From assembly GCA_046760105.1 (NCBI GenBank), contig JBHIDJ010000136.1, positions 1 through 7,761 on the forward strand: a stretch of DNA of 7,761 nucleotides. The letters are read 5' to 3'. This document shows, in pieces, positions 6,765-7,761 of the stretch (the first letter of the stretch is position 1; every line of letters starts with the position of its first letter). Source of the stretch: JBHIDJ01 sp046760105 (GTDB lineage Bacteria > Pseudomonadota > Gammaproteobacteria > Acidiferrobacterales > SPGG2). A program made the position numbers and the translations under genes. The notes below the pieces were generated by a model. It saw only the letters and a list, made by a program, of their open reading frames with translations. It was not told the origin of the DNA and did no database searches.

Positions 6765-6805
6765 GAACCCCATTCAGGTGCGCTACCAGGCTGCGCTACG
6801 CCCCG
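6765..6805 (-). tRNA. tRNA-Pro(GGG), 5' half only (broken after the anticodon loop)
   Basis: Read on the minus strand from 6805, the sequence is CGGGGCG (acceptor 5' strand), TA, and a D arm GCGC-AGCCTGGTA-GCGC with perfectly paired stems. A26 follows, then CCTGA (anticodon stem 5' strand), the seven-base loop ATGGGGT with anticodon GGG (6769-6771), and TC. The initial C1 and the AGCCTGGTA D loop are hallmarks of bacterial proline tRNA. The 3' strand of the anticodon stem should read TCAGG; instead the sequence turns into TCGCCAATTG at 6764. The T arm and acceptor 3' strand are missing here and were not found elsewhere in the window. It is therefore not a functional tRNA gene. The break position is a common crossover zone for tyrosine integrases, so this is a likely insertion or deletion scar. 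Confidence 0.8.
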
Positions 6806-6837
6806 TCAATGACTTACGTGTGTTTCCAAGTCCAACT

Positions 6838-6856
6838 GTACCAGAATTGTACCAGC
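6838..6856. repeat. Tandem direct repeat TGTACCAG, 11-bp period
   Basis: TGTACCAG occurs at 6838-6845 and again at 6849-6856, one helical turn apart, 33 bp outside the 5' end of the tRNA-Pro fragment. This spacing suits two protein monomers on one DNA face, as at integrase-arm, excisionase or activator sites. Function is inferred from position only. Confidence 0.35.
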
Positions 6857-6938
6857 ACCGTCTCGAATCGCGTGTTTTCGCCTACACTTTGTCGCGAGTC
6901 GGGCCTACCACTAAGTCATATACACGCCAAAAGGCGCC

Positions 6939-6962
6939 GCGCACCTGTTGCATATTCAGGTG
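6939..6962. repeat. Inverted repeat echoing the tRNA-Pro anticodon stem
   Basis: CACCTG (6942-6947) and CAGGTG (6957-6962) form a 6-bp stem with a 9-base loop. The right arm extended to ATTCAGGTG (6954-6962) exactly repeats 6772-6780 inside the tRNA fragment. The left arm extended to GCGCACCTG (6939-6947) is its inverted copy as well (complement of 6775-6783). It is not a second tRNA, because no D arm or T arm flanks it. It might be a duplicated core site or chance. Confidence 0.3.
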
Positions 6963-7020
6963 GATGAAATTGCACATGACCATGTTTATTCTCATTACGC
7001 AGTAACGCCCAAGCTAAGCC

Positions 7021-7058
7021 GGTGCCCATTTAACTGACCTGCAAGTTAAATGGTCACC
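7021..7058. repeat. Long inverted repeat overlapping the 3' end of the membrane-protein gene
   Basis: GGTGcCCATTTAACT (7021-7035) and AGTTAAATGGtCACC (7044-7058) are complementary over 14 of 15 positions around an 8-base loop, GACCTGCA. The right arm contains the last sense codons and the TAA stop (7046-7048) of the minus-strand gene. A strong mRNA hairpin is expected. No T tract follows on the minus strand, so it is not a classic intrinsic terminator; it may protect the mRNA 3' end, or be a DNA-level site. Confidence 0.6.
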
Positions 7059-7756
7059 AGCGAACAGGCTATACCCGCCACGCCAATCACCGCAAAACCC
7101 AGCACAAGGTTAGCGGCCATGCTGCCGTCTTTTTCTGCCGCTTTACCAAACATACCGAACACCAGCGGGTGAACCAGGAACGGCATGGCAAAAATAAATG
7201 CGATCAAACCGGCGGCGGCATCGCCAAACATGCCACCCTGTACCGCAGCGAACAAACCAAAGTGAGACAACGCGGAAGCCACCGCGAGAGATACATGATC
7301 CAGATCCATACCTGCGGCGTTAAGCATCGTGAAGCTACCAAACACAGCAACCACCTGCCAGCCGAGTGAGAACTGCATCAGACCTTTGATCTCTTGCCCT
7401 TCATCACCGTTAGCGTTGCGCAGGCTACGCACTGCCAACGCGACAAACGCCACACCGACCAAGATCAGCGGCAGCGTCCAACTATAAATAATGCTGCCCC
7501 GCTCAGCACTGACCGCTAGAATAGAGAAGACAAAAATATGGCCAATAAACGGAATGTTAATCATGATCGGCGCTCGCGCTGCCGCTTTTTCTCCTAAATC
7601 ACCCGCAGTACAAGCGCCTGTTAAGCCCGAGTGTGAAAGGCCGCCCGCCATACCGGGTGCCAGATTTCGCAAGTGGTTGGCTTTTGCTAGGAAGATCAGA
7701 ATAGCCAAGCCTGAAAACATCCAGAACATCTGGCCGGAAAAGCCGTAAATCATCAC
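7046..7756 (-). CDS. Polytopic membrane protein of unknown family (5' end may lie beyond the window)
   Basis: The visible 236 residues are strongly hydrophobic. Probable membrane helices lie at about 10-26, 65-85, 89-109, 128-149, 155-172, 181-203 and 213-235. The loop after the first helix is rich in Gly, Ala and small polar residues (GMAGGLSHSGLTGACTAGDL, 35-54). A charged loop (RNANGDEGQEIKG, 113-125) follows the third helix. Histidines 73, 154, 165 and 196 lie in or next to helices and could bind a metal or haem, but no known ligand motif is recognised. The frame is open to the window edge; GTG 7754-7756 and ATG 7751-7753 are possible starts, but no ribosome site can be judged, so the protein may be longer. 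The gene is transcribed towards the tRNA-Pro fragment and ends in an inverted repeat. I cannot assign a function; transporter, respiratory or stress-related membrane roles are all open. Confidence 0.7.
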   Translation of the reverse strand: MMIYGFSGQMFWMFSGLAILIFLAKANHLRNLAPGMAGGLSHSGLTGACTAGDLGEKAAARAPIMINIPFIGHIFVFSILAVSAERGSIIYSWTLPLILVGVAFVALAVRSLRNANGDEGQEIKGLMQFSLGWQVVAVFGSFTMLNAAGMDLDHVSLAVASALSHFGLFAAVQGGMFGDAAAGLIAFIFAMPFLVHPLVFGMFGKAAEKDGSMAANLVLGFAVIGVAGIACSLVTI

Positions 7757-7761
7757 GTTGG

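Larger units (their letters stand above)
6806..7020. other. Non-coding flank upstream of the tRNA-Pro fragment
   Basis: No convincing gene is seen. The plus-strand frame over 6760-7005 runs through the tRNA fragment and has no ribosome site. The stretch does contain short repeats: TGTACCAG twice, and a CACCTG/CAGGTG inverted repeat. A promoter for the lost tRNA gene would be expected just above 6805 on the minus strand, but I could not define one. Confidence 0.35.

Noticed and set aside
6939..6962. Second tRNA anticodon arm
   Set aside because: The loop is 9 bases and no D arm, T arm or acceptor stem flanks it.
1..7761. CRISPR array, transposon or defence/toxin system
   Set aside because: No regularly spaced repeats, transposase motifs, terminal inverted repeats or known defence/toxin domains were seen on either strand.

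Overview
The window looks like a proteobacterial chromosome segment, most likely gamma- or betaproteobacterial. This rests on a FixJ/TodT-type response regulator, a SlyD-like FKBP, an E. coli AsnB-like asparagine synthetase and clear Shine-Dalgarno sequences; the genus cannot be told. I found no CRISPR array, transposase, rRNA or intact tRNA.

Left part (1-2948): two minus-strand genes, a response regulator cut by the window edge and a secreted six-BON-domain protein. Across a 205-bp divergent region lie two plus-strand genes, a 'host attachment' family protein and a 53-residue single-span membrane protein. BON and host-attachment proteins are commonly linked with envelope or general stress, so a stress-response neighbourhood with a nearby regulator is plausible, but this is inferred from context only.

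Middle part (2949-5540): a gene-poor stretch ends in a promoter with a perfect TATAAT box, followed by a SlyD-like peptidyl-prolyl isomerase and a glutamine-dependent asparagine synthetase (asnB), both with strong ribosome binding sites. The asnB product has a methionine where E. coli AsnB has the glutamine-binding glutamate of its NGE motif.

Right part (5541-7761): about 1.5 kb of decayed accessory DNA. It holds a broken M24 creatinase/Xaa-Pro-peptidase pseudogene, a coding-like fragment of unknown family, and the 5' half of a tRNA-Pro(GGG) gene that stops just after the anticodon loop. Small direct repeats lie beside the tRNA fragment. This is the pattern expected of an old integration or deletion junction. 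Beyond it is a minus-strand polytopic membrane protein of unknown family whose 3' end lies inside a 15-bp-arm inverted repeat.

I did not find a convincing new multi-gene system. The items most worth a second look are the tRNA-Pro half gene and its junction, the AsnB substitution, the 3+3 duplication of the BON protein, the small membrane protein, and the unidentified membrane protein.
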